Below are positions 1-12,900 of a stretch of DNA of 64,000 bases, one piece after another. Below the pieces are notes generated by a model. It worked only from the letters and a program-made list of their open reading frames with translations, did not search any database and was not told the DNA's origin. The stretch is from Kalmusia sp. IMI 367209. Taxonomy: Eukaryota; Ascomycota; Dothideomycetes; Pleosporales; Didymosphaeriaceae. The stretch is from assembly GCA_027946365.1 (NCBI GenBank), contig JAPEUQ010000001.1:2914001-2978000 (forward strand), given 5' to 3'. Within the stretch, counting starts at the first letter, position 1. Every line of letters begins with the position of its first letter. The position numbers were made by a program, and so were the translations under genes.

Positions 1-1712
1 GCATGCACGTCCTTTGCGTCATTTTAGTCCGCTGGGAAAAAGTATAGGTATTCTGTACCGCTCACGGTCCGCCACAGGCGAACGTTTAAGCCTTTAGTCT
101 TTTGGAAAATCCTTCGTTCTCTCGGACGGCTCGCCTGTCGCGTACATTAAGCCCGCTATGGTCGCAAGCTCATGAGATGTTCAACCGATACGTTGAATGG
201 ATCGCACTTTCACATGAATGGAATACGCAAACGTTTTAGACCACAGACGCAGAGGGCAAGCAACATACATAGCAGGTGATGCTTTTCAGTCCTAGGCTGG
301 AAGTAGACATGTTACGACCATGAGAGAGAAGCTTCCCGATGTCTATAGGCAGACTCGTTGGAGACGCACCATGGGTCTGGCTTGCCATATTTTCGGAGAC
401 GGAGATGGAGCTTGCGCTTCCGTACGGCTCGCAGTCGCACATAGAGAAGTAGGCGTAGCACCTTTATCATGTGGAGGTGCTAGTAGGTTTTGAAATTTCA
501 AATCTGGGAGTCGGGGCGGGAGTGTGGTTGGTGTTGTTGGAGGACAGCGAGGTTTATAGTGTTTCTCGCTGAGTCTGCAACATATAAGATGTGGAAGGTT
601 GTTTTAGAATAGCAAAGGTATGTGGCTTCGTGGATTGACTGCGTAGGTTATGTTCGAAGACTAGACACGCGGCATAGATCTTGATCATTTACTCCCGTAA
701 AGTTTAAAGAGCTCAGAGTGGTTACATAAGTTACTCAAGACAGACTCTTCTGCACGCGATGGATTATTTTTGTTGGTCGGAGAAGGGGAAAGTTCAAACA
801 TGTATCCATCTCTGGTGCCATTTTGATGTACAAAGAGCGTCCGCAATCATCGATAGATGGTAGATTTCGAGGTGGGAGTAAGAGGGCCTCGCCAGTTGCT
901 TTGATGGAACAAAGAGGCTGGCTCCATGAGAAGATACTTAGTACTACAAAACAAGCTCCCAAATAGGAGAATTTGGCTTGAAATTCGATCCGAAACGAGT
1001 AGCTGCGTTGTGGCGGTGCCCCGTAATACTTTGGGCCAGGAGAAGGAACTCACACATTTGTGGCTATAGATGTACTTGGAGAGCGCAGAATAGTCCCAGC
1101 ATGAATAGTGCATCCACCCAATTCCATTCGGACAAGGAGATTCCATATGATGGATTTGCCCTGCTTCTCCTCGAGTCCAACACGAGGACCTGGCACATGG
1201 CTGCTGGGTCGGCTTATTTTAGTCCACAGAGGGGGAGAAGCACAAAATAGAATAGTTCGACGTCAGTCTTACTTTTAGTCGCCTGTGCCGACAGTTGTGG
1301 TGTGAGGAAGTATATACAAAGCGGGAAGGGTGAGATTTATACTCGACCGACGCACTCGATCCCATGAAAAACTCTGTTCCACAGATTCAGACATGGGGTA
1401 AAATCTTCGTATTCTCGGTTTCGCTCATGTATTTAATCGGCGCCGAAATGGGGGCTCATCGATTATACTCCTGTCGATTTGGGGTGAGAATGTGTATAGG
1501 CTGGGTTACTGCTGTCACAGCTTTCGTTTCTCCCGGATTGCAGGAGGAGATGGACATTCGAGTTTCAAGAAAAAGGCCGAGACCACAGAAGCAATGTTCA
1601 AGGCCGTTGTCAGTTTTTAGTCTCCACGCAAGCAACATGTATGCTGAACTTTAATGATTTTAGTCTTGACAATGCTATTCAATCCAACCGAGGGAGTGTC
1701 TCATGCACCAGA
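1..1712. other. No supported gene (1.7 kb)
   Basis: Only short open frames of up to about 99 codons occur here on both strands, overlapping each other, with no recognisable motif or splice-connected partner. The longest plus-strand frame (1364-1654) encodes 96 residues with no family resemblance that I can see. I see no tRNA-like box motifs. The right end is the 3' flank of the minus-strand gene ending at 1713. Confidence 0.5.
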
Positions 1713-4239
1713 CTAGAAGGAGTTAAATGCTAACGAAGATGAACCCAGTACGCGATCCGGTTTCCAATTCACCAAACCCGCCCAGGACGCATAGAAAGAG
1801 CGCTCCGCGTTCCTGTCAGCATCCGCAACCCGCTCTGGGCCCATAGCCCACTCCGCGTTCCCGTCCACAACATTGGGTTCACATAGTGGCATGGAGAAAA
1901 TTTTGACCCTGTCACTTACAATCAGGCTCAAAATCTCTTCCCTTTCGTCTGGTAACCACTTTGCTGAATTTGGGTCAAGCCTCTCACGGTCATAATAACA
2001 ATCAAGAAGTCTATCTAAACCTGTAGATAGGTCTGGCAACGCATACTCGCTGGCGCGCCATTTGGACTGCTCCCGTCGACAAGAGGGCGGCTTGATCATA
2101 GTCAGGAACTCCGCATCTAAAGCGTCTACTTCTGCTGCCGCCGTCAGGAGTGCCATAGCGCGGCAGAACCATTGCAACAATTGAACACCACCAGGAACTT
2201 CTCCAGTCTGATGATATTCCTCTCTTGATGTGGGGTCCGAGAGCACCCACTGAGCTTCGTTAAGAATTGTGAGGTGTGCGGCTGCTGCAGCGTTGAATAT
2301 TGGGCTCGAGGACTGGGGGCCGAATGTCTTGATCCAGATGCGTTGATATGCGTTTTCGATTTCTTCCTGCGACACGCGCCAATCTGATATGTTGAGGATG
2401 TCGTATAGAAGGGTGTTTGCAGGGCGGTGATCGTAGGATAGTGCGGCGATTATGTGACTGTCAGCTATGGGTGAAATATCTACCATGGGCTTATCTGTGC
2501 ATTCATCTTCTTTACTTGGCGAAGAGTAGTCGAAAATGAGGGCGGGAAGGGAATGTCGACGAGACATCTTGCTCCGTTGCGATTGCGTCTCTGGCCCATG
2601 TGTCTGAGACTCAGATGTGCCAGCTGACTTCGAGATAAGACCAACTTGACGGGCCTTCTCAAGTTCAATTTTCGTGTAGTACGCGTGCAGTTGTGGCCGA
2701 TATTGAGTATTGATCGCTGATGAGACTAAGCCATTTGTCACTGGCGCATGCTTTTCTGTCGCGCTATTTGACATTGGCGCTACAGGAGGCTTGGAAAATG
2801 TTGTAAACTCATTCTCTGCAGCAACGCTCATGAAACGTTGTCGCTTCACGCGCCGCTTTTCCGCCACTAATCTCACTCTCCTGAACTCACTCATGTCATC
2901 TTCACCTTCAAGATCATCCGCAGCTATCCTCCGCTTGCCTGGCCTGAGCGGCCCGCTTAATTGCGTCGAGAAGCTAGGCTTCCCAAATGCTGCCATTGAC
3001 TTCCAAGGATTTGGTAGAGGGACTGTGGCCGGGGGATCGACTTCGGTGATAACAATGACTCTGCGGAACCACATCAGGCAGTTGGAACACTGCACATCTG
3101 CATCGGCTGAACACGAAGACCCAGTCTGACACCCGGGGCATGTTATCCTATTGGAATCCTCGTTGTCGGGTTCATTACTGCGGAAGATGAAGCTCATATC
3201 AATGCGCTGACCCGGTAGAAAAGATCTCTGCCAAGGGCGCGATTGGTCGATTTCCCTACGAGTAGCCTTTTCTTGGAGTCCGTACTGCTTGTCCTTTATC
3301 TTCTTGAAGCCCTGCCGGTTACGGAAGCGAATCTCGAGCACAGCATTGAAGGCATCCCACGACGTTACAAACTGTAGGTGAACAGGCGCAATGCGACCTA
3401 TAGGGTCTTCGAGTATGAAAGGTTCTTCGATGAGAGTGCGCTCCAGTCTGCTTGAGAGGACTGTTTGGATGCTTACGATAGCATGGTAGGTTACAATGTT
3501 CGTAGCGATCACTTTGCGCAAGAGGGACTTCAGATCTGATCCAAGCTGTCGAAGCCAGTCAAGCCTCAGAGCGTCTGTGATCTTGCTCAGAGCCGTGTTT
3601 CCGTTGGTGATCTGCTGTGTGGCATTGCTGATGCGGTCCTTGACTTCTAGTAATAGGGCGTGCTGACCTGACGTGTGTTGTTCATTACGCTGCTCGATTT
3701 GGTTGAGTTGATCTTGGAGATCCTTCTTGCCAAGGGCCAACAAATTACTGTAAGAATTTCAGTACCCATTCAAATAAACAGAGCAAAGTATCTTACACAT
3801 TTGCTGTTGCTAGCAGCATCTGCAGGCTTGAGCTTGTTCCGGCGATCTCGACGCGGAAGCGCTCCAGCGCCTCCTTCTCCCCAACGCGCCATCGTACTCC
3901 CATTACCGTCTTTCTTAACATTCCAGGTTTGTGGCCATCGTCGAACGAGGCTTTGTACTTCTTGATGCGTTCTAGAAATTCAGCTACCAAGCTCTTGCAC
4001 TTGGTTGCAGCTCGTTGCGCTGTCTCACACAAGCCTCGAAGTTCAGGTGTAGATCCATTGCCGTGTGTTCTTGCGAGAAGATCGATTTCCAAAAGTGCTC
4101 GATCGAGAATCCATAGTTCGCGAACCACAGATCGATATTCAGCCTTGGAGCCGCGAGCCTCGTCTAGGGCGTCAACAAGATCCTTAACTAGTAGACATAC
4201 TGATATGATATCGCCGACTGCACCAAAGGAAATGGGCAT
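1713..4239 (-). CDS. N-terminal helical domain / ubiquitin-like / degenerate J-like domain protein
   Basis: Two exons, 4239-3797 and 3747-1713, joined across a 49-bp intron with GTAAGA donor and TTACAG acceptor, give 825 residues. The start MPISFGAVGDIISVCLLVKD is the typical opening of the helical domain found at the N-terminus of many fungal NLR-like and related proteins. Residues about 257-339 (FILEDPIGRIAPVHLQF... then PGQRIDMSFIF) look like the fungal ubiquitin-like domain that often follows it. A Cys-rich patch with CPGC and CSNC pairs follows at about 351-371. A basic, low-complexity linker leads to residues about 593-663, which resemble a DnaJ J domain (LLYDILNIS, EEIENAYQRIW, LNEAQWVLSDPTSREEYHQTG). 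The HPD tripeptide between helices II and III is absent (KTFGPQ instead), so Hsp70 stimulation would not be expected. Family resemblance is by eye; function is unknown. Confidence 0.75.
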
Positions 4240-4364
4240 TGTGTATCAATATCCTTAATTGCGTGTGTCGGAGTGGTGGTCGACAGGAAAGTCGGTAGGT
4301 ATGCGAAGATATCGGAGCCTTGTGCGCCACGCAGACTCAGCCATCGGCTATGTGAGGCTGGAAC

Positions 4365-4400
4365 GCCCAATGAGCCCAATGAGCCCAATGAGCCCAGTCA
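4365..4400. repeat. 9-bp tandem repeat, four units
   Basis: Three perfect copies of GCCCAATGA are followed by a diverged fourth copy (GCCCAGTCA). The array lies in the 217-bp gap upstream of the gene starting at 4239 and downstream of the gene ending at 4457. A multiple of three would preserve frame, but no supported frame runs through it. Confidence 0.85.
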
Positions 4401-4456
4401 GCCTCGCCTGTCGAGCAAGGAAACACATTCGTCAATGCTTAGGCTTAGACTTAATT

Positions 4457-5533
4457 TCAGACATTGGTGAGCACGAAGCTCGTGCAGAACCCTGCTCCCA
4501 CGAATTCAATCTTCCCGGGAATAGAAATGTCATTCCAAAAGCCGTTCACCATATCATTCTTCACCTTATCCCTCAGCTTCGTCAAATCTCCGCAATTCCC
4601 ATGTTTGCCCCATCCCCAGCTGATGAGCTCTCCGTTTGTTGTTATGGCAAGCACATGTTCGCTTCCAACTGCCATCTGCATTATTGGTGGCAGGTTCTCC
4701 GGTAATAATTTCCACATGTCGTTCTTGCCCCAGGCCGTCATACTGCCGTCTTCAAAAAGCACGAAGATGGCGTTCCACGTTGCGCCAATCTGTTTCCAGC
4801 CCGGAATGTGCTTGGGCATAGAACTCCGTAGAGAGAATTTGTCTCGACCGAGGAGATGATGTTTGCCCAGTGCGGGTTCGGATACAAGATACGTGAACTC
4901 CTTCCCGCAGACTACTTTAACGGGCTGAAAGGGGATATCCTCATCTACCACCGTTGGCCTGAGTATCCTTTGCTGTGATGAAAGACCTAACCCTAGTTGA
5001 TCTAGTCTCGACTTGCCCCAGCCCCATACTTCGCCGTTAGTAAGAATGGCAACATAGTGCCAGCCGCCAGCCGCAAAGTCAATGACCCGATGCGGTAGCG
5101 TTTGGACGCGCATCTTGTCAGCTGCGCCCGGTGTGTTACTGATAGTTCCAATGCCTAATTCACCCCAGAAGGCCGCTCCATCAGTAACGAGAGTACTCTT
5201 GAGCGGAGCCCGGGAATGTTCCTTCAAGAAATACGCCGAAGATTGACAGGTGGCCGCACAAAATGACACATCAAGCTCGGATGTTTCGAAGCCTTCTATT
5301 CTATCGGCCATGCCCTCTTTCACTCCAAATTGGCCCTTTCGGTTATCGCCTGTAAAATACACATGTCCTGTAGAGCTATGAACGAGTGTATGATTGTCAC
5401 CACCGTGGACGGTTTCGATGCTTTCGTGCGAAGGCCAAGATTGCGCAACAGTTGGAATGTTGACTATATCCGCGGCTGGTATACCGAGTTGGCCTTCGCC
5501 GTTGCTTCCGAAGACGTACAACTGGTAAGGCAT
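4457..5533 (-). CDS. RCC1-repeat (ATS1-like) protein
   Basis: Single exon, 358 residues. It opens with MPYQLYVFGSNGEGQLGIP and repeats the RCC1 blade signature several times: YVFGSNGEGQLG near 5, VYFTGDNRKGQFG near 58, VWGWGKSRLDQLGLG near 169, MTAWGKNDMWKL near 261 and LISWGWGKHGNCG near 304. This fits a seven-bladed propeller of the RCC1/ATS1 type. In yeast Ats1 is linked to tRNA modification and microtubule function; whether this protein shares that role is inference. Its start is 342 bp from the start of RPS16, so the two genes are divergent and share the upstream region. Confidence 0.85.
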   Translation of the reverse strand: MPYQLYVFGSNGEGQLGIPAADIVNIPTVAQSWPSHESIETVHGGDNHTLVHSSTGHVYFTGDNRKGQFGVKEGMADRIEGFETSELDVSFCAATCQSSAYFLKEHSRAPLKSTLVTDGAAFWGELGIGTISNTPGAADKMRVQTLPHRVIDFAAGGWHYVAILTNGEVWGWGKSRLDQLGLGLSSQQRILRPTVVDEDIPFQPVKVVCGKEFTYLVSEPALGKHHLLGRDKFSLRSSMPKHIPGWKQIGATWNAIFVLFEDGSMTAWGKNDMWKLLPENLPPIMQMAVGSEHVLAITTNGELISWGWGKHGNCGDLTKLRDKVKNDMVNGFWNDISIPGKIEFVGAGFCTSFVLTNV

Positions 5534-5875
5534 GTTGCTGGATCGTAGGTGTTTTGACAGTAACTTTCTTCGGGGTACTCTGGTAAATGGTACATAATAC
5601 CGGCACTATGTCCAATCCCATTAAAATATAAATGATAATGAATACAATCAAGGCTATGGAGAAGACATTATTGACAGGATTCGGTTAGATGTCAAGCTTC
5701 CTTTAGGAAGACGATGGCTTATGTAACCAAGAGGCGAAAAGTATAGGCTAGCCCACCTTGGAGCGCTTAGCGAATTTTGCAACTTCCGCACTTTCGACAT
5801 AGACCACCTCCGCTCCCACGACGACAACGCAATAATCCACGCCCACCTCCGCACGCAACCACCCAGTCGCCCAAC

Positions 5876-6500
5876 ATGGCCACCCAAAGCGTGCAATGCT
5901 TCGGCAAGAAGAAGACCGCGACTGGTATGCTCCCTCCCTTGCCCGACCCGCTGTGCCAGGCTGCAAAAAGCTAACGTGTCTCTGCAGCTGTCGCCCACTG
6001 CAAGGTACACATCCAATGCCTCGATCGAAAGCGCAAGGACCGCCATACTGAGTAGATATGTCTAGGCTGGCAAGGGCCTCGTCAAGGTCAACGGAAAGCC
6101 CCTCAACCTCGTTCAGCCCGAGATGCTACGATTCAAGGTCTACGAGCCTATCCTGATCCTCGGCGTTGACAAGTTCGGTACGCACGCCCGCACACACAAG
6201 CTCCCACAAAGATTTAGAAAAAGGGCGATGCTGACACAGGTATTTGCAGCCGACGTCGATATCCGCGTGCGCGTCTCCGGCGGAGGTCACACCTCGCAGA
6301 TCTACGCTATCCGCCAAGCCATCGCCAAATCTATCATCGCCTACTACCAGAAATACGTCGACGAGCACTCCAAGAATCAGCTCAAGCAGGCCCTCGTCCA
6401 GTACGACCGCACACTCCTCGTCGCCGATAACAGGCGGTGCGAGCCCAAGAAGTTCGGCGGTCCAGGTGCCCGTGCGCGGTACCAAAAGTCGTACCGTTAA
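5876..6500 (+). CDS. RPS16: 40S ribosomal protein S16 (uS9)
   Basis: Four exons (5876-5924, 5988-6004, 6066-6177, 6250-6500) give 142 residues, the usual length. The protein begins [20 protein letters not shown] and ends [14 protein letters not shown], the hallmark C-terminus of eukaryotic uS9. The [13 protein letters not shown] and [15 protein letters not shown] blocks are intact. Introns start GTATGC, GTACAC and GTACGC and end TGCAG, CTAG and GCAG. Exon 2 is only 17 bp. Intron-rich 5' ends with tiny exons are common in fungal ribosomal-protein genes. It is a structural protein of the small subunit whose C-terminal tail reaches the decoding site. Confidence 0.97.
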
Positions 6501-7094
6501 GCGGTGTCTTCTTTTGGTTGGGAGATGGACGGCGATGGCATACGGTGTTCATTCGTGGGCTTTTATATCGGTTCATGGGTCTCATTGAAAGGGAAGAGCT
6601 TCTGTGATGGGGTGCTATGGCTGGCTTGATGGGACTCGGATCTTGTCACGATAAAAATGAATACATTGGTTGCAAGCGCGTATGGCTTGTGACGAGACCA
6701 TGCTGGGTACTGTCATTGTGATGCGACGCATTTTGTGCCGGAGGACAACATGGGACGCAAGTAGACCACAAAGATTTGGATATACGACTGAAGACATTGC
6801 AGTCCTATCATTTTGATTGTACAAACGCGTACGTGTACGTGGAAACACGCACGCGAGGACGGGCACTTTTGCAAATGCCACAATGCTCTCACACTCTTGG
6901 CCTACCCTAACATACCACGTACAATGGTATCCTACTGACTCGTACACAAGCTGCTACTGCAAACCCCAGCTCCTCGCTCACAAACATTAAACGCATATTT
7001 CGAACGGCAAGACGGCATCTCGCCCGAAGCAAATATGCTCTATGAAACCCTTGTAATACTACTCCCGCACTCCTACGCTTTGTATGCCTATAAT
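6501..7094. other. Convergent 3' intergenic region
   Basis: RPS16 (+) and the exomer-subunit gene (-) converge here. The stretch must hold both 3' untranslated regions and terminators. No open frame with recognisable content is present. Confidence 0.6.
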
Positions 7095-9393
7095 TCAGCC
7101 ATCGCTACCACTGCTCCTGAATGCAGCACAGAGCGCTGCATACTGATGCGTAAGATCAAGCACATGCTGCGGCAAACTAGTCCCCTGAATGATACTCCTG
7201 ATCTTGACCGCACCCTCTTCCTCGATGAGCTTGCGAATCGTAAAGAGTAAGTTCGGCGAAAACTACTCTCGTTAGTTAAACATCCCCTATATCGAGACCA
7301 GGGATAATAGGCGGCAATAACGTACCTCTGAGTACCATCGATACTGCCAGGTGACTAGCCTGATCAACGCGCCACACACATCCCTCACATTCCCGCCATC
7401 CTCGAGTTTCAACACTCCTCTCATCGCCTTCGGGCTAAACTTCATCTGCAAGCAATTCTCATACGCGTCTACAGCCTCCTCTTCATGGTGTAGGCGCTCC
7501 GCTAGTTCGCCTAGGATCTCCCATTCTTCAGCGGACTTTTTGTATAGAAGTTGCTGTGAGCGGTACTGCGCCATCTCGGTGCGCCATATCGTGTAAACGC
7601 GTAGATCTTCGTAGAGAACCATGAAGAGATTGTCAAGCCAGCGTTCGCAGAGCCGCTTGTTATGGAAGTGTGTGTAATTTTGTTGGTTGGGGTTCGAGGG
7701 AGTGTCGTCTGAGCCGGCTTTGACGACTTCGGAGGCGACGGTGTGTGAGGGCCTTTCTATTGATTCTTCGACAACCGGCGCAGCAGCGGTTGACGGGCCG
7801 CCGTTGGGCGTGTCTTCCGAATCCGAAGGTGTCTCTTCCACCTCGCCGTGGGCTTCCCCATTAGTCTTGGGCGTCGGACTGGGTGAGCGCAGCGCGGTGA
7901 CGCTGGGGTTTCGGGACGTCTGGTGGGGCATGGTTTGCTTCTCGTTGCGGTATTCTTCTTCCATAACGAAGACCTGGCTCCGTATTCGGAGGAGCTGGTC
8001 CCAGCCGATCTTCTTCGTGATTTCGGTGAGAAGCATATAGGCTTTGAGAAAAGTACCCTTGAAGCCTGCTGCATGGAGCTTGCGGAGGGTGGGGTGTACA
8101 AGCTCCACGTCATCGACCGGACTATCTATTATCTCGTCGCAGATGGCTTCAGGCAGTATTGGTAGGAATACCCTCTGTGGTTCTGGCATCCGTGGTGCAT
8201 CCTTATCCTGGTATGTGAACATGGGACATGAGTTGAGCGTCAGCAAGGCAAGATCCCATTGCTCGAGACTGACGTAGATCTCGGCTAGCCGCGCCCATGT
8301 GCCAAATTCGCTGGGTGCGGATACGACGCTCCTTTTCGCAATCTCCAGAGCAAGGTCACCACGCCCTTTCTTGTTGCAGAACTCAGCTTGGCAATCCAGT
8401 AATGAATAATCCATAGGCAGCTCTTCGATGGCTTCATGTAGTAACTGTACTGCCTTGACTTCCTCGTCCGCCTCAATGTAAACTCTTGCTAGTAAGGACG
8501 AAATTTCAGGGTCTTTGGTCCGCAGCTTCTCAAACAAATTTATACCAGAGGTGTACCTCCCCGTAGTATGGATATAGCTTAATAATCCAGTGGTTAGATG
8601 ATTCGAGACGAGGTTCGGCACCTGAATCTCGGGATCAGATCCGAGCTGCCAGCCATTGAAGAACAAGCGCTCTGCTGCGTCCAAGAACTTGTGTTCGCTT
8701 TCGGTGCTGGTAATTGGGTTGAATCTCCTCACACCGACAATCTTCTTAATGGTGTCGCCCGATCCATCGTCAGCATACGAATATGCGCGAAGCACACTGC
8801 AGAGATACGTTTCTAGCCACAGCTCATCGGTCGCAACTCGCTTGTCACCCCGTTCATCAATGCAATAGCTCTCCACTGTGCCTGGAATGTACACTTGCAC
8901 CCGCATATCGAGTCGCGAGAAGGCATTGTAGCAGCTAAGCGCCGTCAGCCCAGTCCAGTCTTTTTAACAACCTACTCGTACCAATATAGACCTGAGACAA
9001 CCTTGTGCTGTTTATCGTGAGACGAGTACGTGAGAGTGTTTATATACGCTGCCAGGCTGGCCGAGGACGAGGCGTCTATGCCGGTAACATGGTGGTACAC
9101 TCCAACCTGGTTGACATCAGAACGTTCCTTCAATGGTGAATGTATAAACTATACCTGCTTCGTAGCATTCTTGACTGGCTGCTTGATCAGGTGCACAAGG
9201 TCTGGAGGGCCCAGCTCTCTGAGCGTCTGCAGCGTCTCGGAGCGTGCTTCGATAGCGGAGTGCAGCTCCTCCTCGAAGATTCTATAACCATAGGGTTAGC
9301 TAGCTGGTCACATAAGGCAATGATCAGGGCAAACTCGACAGCAGTCCTTATAACAGGTGGAAAATATTCGAATTGGGGCAGCTTGGAAGACAT
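7095..9393 (-). CDS. ChAPs family exomer subunit (Bch1/Bud7-like)
   Basis: A five-exon model (9393-9335, 9281-9155, 9106-8982, 8934-7326, 7262-7095) gives 695 residues. The visible ChAPs signatures are ELGPPDLVHLIKQPVKN near residue 45, CCYNAFSRLDMRVQVYIPG near 101, TPR-like helices such as DPEISSLLARVYIEADEE, and the C-terminal block WQYRWYSEFSPNLLFTIRKL ending in CAAFRSSGSDG. The last exon is clearly required because WQYRWYSE is cut by a GTACGT donor and resumes after a TAACTAAC branch site. Family members bind Chs5 and Arf1 and form exomer at the trans-Golgi, exporting cargo such as chitin synthase to the surface. A low-complexity Ser/Thr/Pro insert near residues 430-490 is typical of filamentous fungi. 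The first exon is the least certain part. Confidence 0.9.
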
Positions 9394-9905
9394 CTGGCTA
9401 TGTACGTAGCTTGGGGCATGGATACATACTCGGGGACAGCTGGAGCTGTGACCATCGCTCAGGCGTGTCGCGCGGCGTAGGAGGGACTTGAGGATGGACA
9501 AGAGGCTACAAATTCATGCGACTGCGTCGGGAGCTGTAGCAGGCTGGGCGGCGGAGGGGTTCGAGCGAGGGTCAGGGTTGTGTGATCGCTGCGCTGGGAG
9601 ACAAGTAGCGGCAAGTCGGAGGTGCGGTGCACCACATGTGGCTTGCTTCGCGCCAAGAAGTACCCTAGCTTGACGCGACACTTCTCTCGACACAACGCGC
9701 AGAGGCACAGCACAAGCACTGATGGCTGCCTCTTACCTACTGCTCGTGCCTTGAGTACTATCGCATTCCCCTTTGCGCGTTAAACTGCGGAATTTGTTCT
9801 GTACATGAACTGCGCACTGCACCTGCCGTCCTTGTGATTAGTCTAGCTTCACATGTGGCCGCTCAACCTCAACGTCGAATCTTCGCATGCAAGACCTGGG
9901 CGTTC
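9394..9905. promoter_or_regulatory. Divergent promoter region, ChAPs gene / HIR3
   Basis: This 512-bp gap separates the starts of two divergent genes and must contain both promoters. No clear TATA box or other defined element stands out. Short open frames on both strands have no recognisable content. Confidence 0.5.
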
Positions 9906-12900
9906 ATGAAGATGAAAACCACATGGCACGCGCTCAACGTCGAGTCTGACAATGAGGAGGAGGATGAGGTTGACGACACTAAAGAAATTCAGATCGAAGA
10001 AGCGCTGAAGTTATACCAAACCGCCCTCAAGTACCACGCCGAAGGCCCGCAGTCGTTCGAGAAGACCGCCGAAGCTTACAAAGCACTATTTGACTCCGAG
10101 ATATTCAAGTACAACGAATCGCTCTCCGAATACAAGCGCCATGAACTTTTCGGCGAGGACTTGGTGTTCGACAACATACTGCAAGATGACTACGATGCCG
10201 GCCCCGTCCAAGCGACCGGCGGCAACGAGAGCGCACCTAATACCCTCCCGCAAATACTCCATTTATCCTATAAGAACCATGGGCAATTTATTCTGGAGAC
10301 AATGCAGCACTGGATCAGCCAGCACGGTGTGGTCGCTCAGCAGCAGGGCTCAGGGCATATAGCCACTGCGCTTTCGTGCTTTGCTGAAGCACTAGATAAG
10401 GAGGACACAGATCTGGATCTATGGCTGCGGACAGCTTCCGTGGCCGCCATGCTAGGCAGTCCGCGGATCACTAGGTTCTGTCTGGAGGCTGTGTTGGATG
10501 GTAACGATGAGCTGTATGACAGTCTGCTGCGGCTCCCGGGCCTTGAGGAAGGCTTCGCAGGTCATCAACTCCGCGAGTTGGTCACAAAGCTCGAGGATAC
10601 ATTGTCTCTGCAACAGCCATCACTGTCCATGTCAAAGAAAAAGCTTTCCGAAACGCTCAAGAAACGTTTGAACCCATATCCATTCGCTCCACTACCAGCC
10701 GAAGTTCCTGCACCTGGTCCCTCGCAGGCTGATGCCAGACCGCCTAGGCGCGTCCTTCTCAATCCTCCGAAATGGGACTGGGCTGGTATAGGGGACGCAA
10801 TTCTTCGCTATTACATTCAGGAGCAGAGCGGACTAACAGAAACCGATTACCCAGGATCGGGAATATCGTTCAATCTACCCCCTGAAGCAAACATTTTAGA
10901 AGCGGCTGAAAGCGCATCCGCAGAGGAAGAAAATTCGGCGCAGGAGCCTCCAAAGGAAGACTCTCCCCTGGAGAAAGAAAATCTACCTGACTCCTTACGG
11001 GAGACGAATGCTAGTGCTGTGAAAGATGGTGAGGATGTGGTGATGGAGGATCCAGATACGAACGCAGATGCTAAAGTCAATGAGGGTAACTCGGTGACAC
11101 CAGGAGAAAGTACGCAAGAACAGTCGCGCAAGCGCTCAACAGACTCTGCAGGCCTTCCGGAGACCGCTGAAGGTGGGCGCTCCCGCAGTAAGCGTCTTCG
11201 AGCACGTGAGGCCACGGATCCAAGTGCAAATGTGGAAGTTGTAGGACAGGATATTGTTAACAAACTCGAGGATCAGCTTTGGCCCTTCGTTCACGCTGAT
11301 CAATGTCTATGCGAGGTAGTAAACGATATATTTATGCGGCTTGGTGTGGAGGGTCTCGGCTCGCCAAAGCAGCTACGTAACCTAGTCACCGACTCTTCCT
11401 CGGTGTCGACCACCGATAACATCGACAGAGCGGCATACGATATGTATACAGCTTTACAAACATCGGGAGCCAAGATTGCACCTGTCTTACTCAGTCCAGA
11501 GCCTATGGACCTTGGTAATCAATCACGAGAAGCTGGTTTGAACGCATTCTTAGGTTACTCTAAGTCTAGTACTGCACAAGCTTGTGCCAAATCCACATTA
11601 CAGAGCGAGCAGCTTGCTTCTTTCGTTCTGCGTATTAACGATGGGTGGCTTTCCACGCACGAGGTCGCATTCTCTTGGGCCGAGGCATTACTGTCGCCAG
11701 GCTTTATTGTCAAGACGAACAACTCTGATAATAGCGCCAAGTCTAGCTATATGCAGTACCGGTGGGCCGAGGATCTCAAACGAACCTTAATTCAAACCCT
11801 CGTTAACGTCGATGAGTTCATCTACACACGTATGCTCGACCGCCTCGAAAGGCTCAATGCGAAGATACTCGAAGTCAAGGAGAAATACCGGCCTTACGAG
11901 TTTTCAAGCTCCGATGCTGCGGACATTGAGATGATTGAGACCATATTTGAGCTTCATCTCGATGTTTACTCGTTGATCAAGCATCCTAACAGCGGCGTTG
12001 ATCAGGTTACGCAGACTTTACAGAGTGACCGGCTATCGCGGTGGGTTTCACTCGCTCGAGAAGGTATGCAGCTACGGTCAAGCTATCAGTCGAATATCGA
12101 GCTGGAGGATGAACTGTCCTTACGGCATATATGGGCTTCTGTCTTCCAACTGAGTGTTAGCGAAGACGTTCTGCCGCAACACGTCCTCTATGCAATGGAA
12201 GAATTGAAAGCGATCTTTCAATCACTTGATGATCGTATCATTGAGGTGCAAAACAACGCGGTCATGCCGGAGCTCTCGGTAACTGCGGTAGATCGCGAGC
12301 TTGTCCGTATCAGCATGAAAGACTTCTTCCTGAAAGTCTTTGATACGGATGAGAAAGATCCTGTTGCTGTCATTGAAAGCCTGGAGCCCATTCTAGAGCC
12401 TTTGCAAGAAACAGACAGAGCGATCGATGAGGAAGTCAGTGGCAAAGGTGATTCACACACCGACCCCTCGAGCTTCTCAACCATCGAGAATGTAGAATCA
12501 GACATGCAGGTCTCGCGTCCATCGCCTGTACAAGAAATGAGGAAGTTTCTCGACTCTGCATCCGTCAGCCTGAGACTGTCATTGTGGCAACGCCTGCGTG
12601 AGGCCTACGAAGCAATCGAATACCCGCCAAAGGTCTTATCCTGCTATCTTCGGAGTATTGAGACCATGATAGGAAAGGTCAATACCTCTACTTACCAGGA
12701 AACCCCTACCCCTGAACGCCACGTAGACCTCGCACAGATCCTTCGCATTGTGGACGAGGTGGTTGTGAACGTCCTCCAAATCATTAGGAACGAAAAGGAT
12801 GCTTTCGCTTGTCTATCTTATGAGCATATGCAGTCGTCCATGTCGGCCATATCGCAATTGCTGCGCGTAATGTCCGCATCGAACTTTCTTCAAGACATGA

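Noticed and set aside
10847..11263. Long antisense frames within HIR3 such as this 138-codon one
   Set aside because: Shadow of the HIR3 coding frame; no independent features.
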